Assembly (NCBI GenBank): GCA_027046245.1
Contig: JALTZJ010000034.1
Coordinates: 1-59,769 of the forward strand
Length of the DNA: 59,769 nucleotides
Reading direction: 5' to 3'
Origin: Acidilobaceae archaeon
GTDB lineage: Archaea; Thermoproteota; Thermoprotei_A; Sulfolobales; Acidilobaceae
Part shown: piece by piece, positions 59,067-59,769 of the stretch
How the letters are laid out: each line of letters begins with the position of its first letter
Numbering within the stretch: position 1 is the stretch's first letter
Made by a program: the position numbers and the translations under genes
Notes under the pieces: generated by a model
The model's input: only the letters and a program-made list of their open reading frames with translations
What the model was told of the DNA's origin: nothing
The model's database searches: none

Positions 59067-59769
59067 TGCGTCTGCACCCTTCTACCGAGCATGGTGAGCC
59101 AGGCTAGGAAGGCACTGAGCTGAACATCGTCATCGCTGCCCTCGACTAGTCGGAAGTGGACCTCGCCTAGGTAGTCTGCTATCATTACTCTAAGCTCCTC
59201 AGGTATCTTCAACTCGTTACTGAATATCTCCCTGTGGATCTGTCTAACAACGTCTTCACCGCTAAGCCCATACTCTATCATCAGCCTCCTTAGCTCCTGC
59301 CTGGCGGCCATGAAGTCGCCTTGGAGAGCCAGCTTTATCATCTCCCTAACCTCACGTGGCTTGGCCATACCTACTACCTTGTACACGGCATCCACTGTCA
59401 CCCTGCCTAGGTAGCTGGCTGCTTGGAGTATGTTGATTGCCTTCCTCATGTCGCCCTCGCTAATTTCATATATAGCCTCAAGGGCCTCCTCATCGTACTC
59501 GACGCCCTCCTGCTCTGCGATCCAACGGAGCCGCTCTACTACGTCCTCCTTCTTCAGCGGTGTGAACCTGAAGTAGGCGCACCTACTCTGAATAGGATCG
59601 ATTATCTTAGAGGGATAATTTGCTATAAGGATGAATCTAGTGGTGGCGCTGTAGAGTTCCATGAGGCGTCTGAGGGCCTGCTGGGCGTCGCTAGTCATGT
59701 TATCTGCCTCGTCTAGCAGTACTATTTTAAAGCCTATCTCGGGCGGTACCCTGCTCCTAGCGAACTCCT
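59063..59769 (-). CDS. rfcS: Replication factor C small subunit, C-terminal part (cut by window edge)
   Basis: The coding frame is open to the right edge, so the N-terminus with Walker A is outside the window. Visible are Walker B 'VLLDEADNMT', the SRC motif 'IQSRCAYFRF' with the arginine finger, 'LRWIAEQEGVEYDEEALEAI', 'EGDMRKAINILQAAS' (sensor 2 region) and the C-terminal oligomerisation helices. The stop overlaps the rfcL start in ATGA, so small then large subunit are coupled. No intein is seen in the visible part. Confidence 0.95.
   Translation of the reverse strand, partial: EFARSRVPPEIGFKIVLLDEADNMTSDAQQALRRLMELYSATTRFILIANYPSKIIDPIQSRCAYFRFTPLKKEDVVERLRWIAEQEGVEYDEEALEAIYEISEGDMRKAINILQAASYLGRVTVDAVYKVVGMAKPREVREMIKLALQGDFMAARQELRRLMIEYGLSGEDVVRQIHREIFSNELKIPEELRVMIADYLGEVHFRLVEGSDDDVQLSAFLAWLTMLGRRVQTQ

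Overview
The window reads as chromosomal DNA of a hyperthermophilic crenarchaeon, most like the Desulfurococcales and within them the Hyperthermus/Pyrodictium/Pyrolobus group. This placement is inferred from gene content, not from a search. The signs are: archaeal PheT, GluRS and ProRS, S26e, NMD3, a two-subunit archaeal RFC clamp loader, a PriX-like primase subunit, FAU-1, UPF0147, A-type ATP synthase subunit K, TATA-box promoters about 25 bp before transcripts, frequent GTG and TTG starts, AGG/AGA/CTA/ATA-rich codon use, and a CCA-encoding tRNA-Gln next to a GluRS gene. No insertion sequence, intein, prophage or CRISPR array was seen.

Layout. 1-12.4 kb is core information processing and metabolism: the 3' end of pheT, the pterin enzyme mptA, a maltokinase-like kinase, atpK, a priX-like gene divergent from tRNA-Gln across a dyad promoter, thiL, gltX, trpB2, a four-gene operon of small unknown membrane proteins, a DUF2797 protein, proS and S26e. 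12.4-19.8 kb holds a PD-(D/E)XK nuclease with an HTH tail overlapping an unknown gene, a 58-residue protein, nmd3, an RNase E/G-like FAU-1 gene, UPF0147, cobA and a DUF62 enzyme. 19.9-23.5 kb is a divergent pair of surface proteins with archaeal prepilin-type N-termini (271 and 817 residues).

24.2-29.2 kb carries an AMP-forming acyl-CoA synthetase, small membrane proteins, a DUF2175 zinc protein, a 1-Cys peroxiredoxin beside a cysteine-free peroxiredoxin-like protein, and a nitrilase-family hydrolase. 29.4-38.9 kb holds two complete ABC import operons: a Dpp/Opp-type system, whose two ATPase genes share nucleotide-identical tracts, and a Pot-type (polyamine-like) system coupled to tpiA. 39.7-43.8 kb is a copper module: a CopA P-type ATPase, a thioredoxin-CcdA fusion and a small winged-helix protein. 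The following 575 bp have no gene and contain a strong promoter with a highly structured RNA candidate.

44.4-54.4 kb has an M32 carboxypeptidase, a large HTH regulator, a CBS protein, a polytopic membrane protein, homoserine dehydrogenase, RtcB, a CYTH-family protein and the mannosylglycerate pair mpgS-mpgP. From 54.5 kb comes a 996-residue subtilase on a long coiled-coil stalk with a C-terminal membrane anchor, then rfcL and rfcS (cut by the window edge) on the other strand.

The least explained material is the prepilin pair, the stalked protease, the four-gene membrane operon, the structured RNA region at 43.9-44.3 kb and the peroxiredoxin pair.
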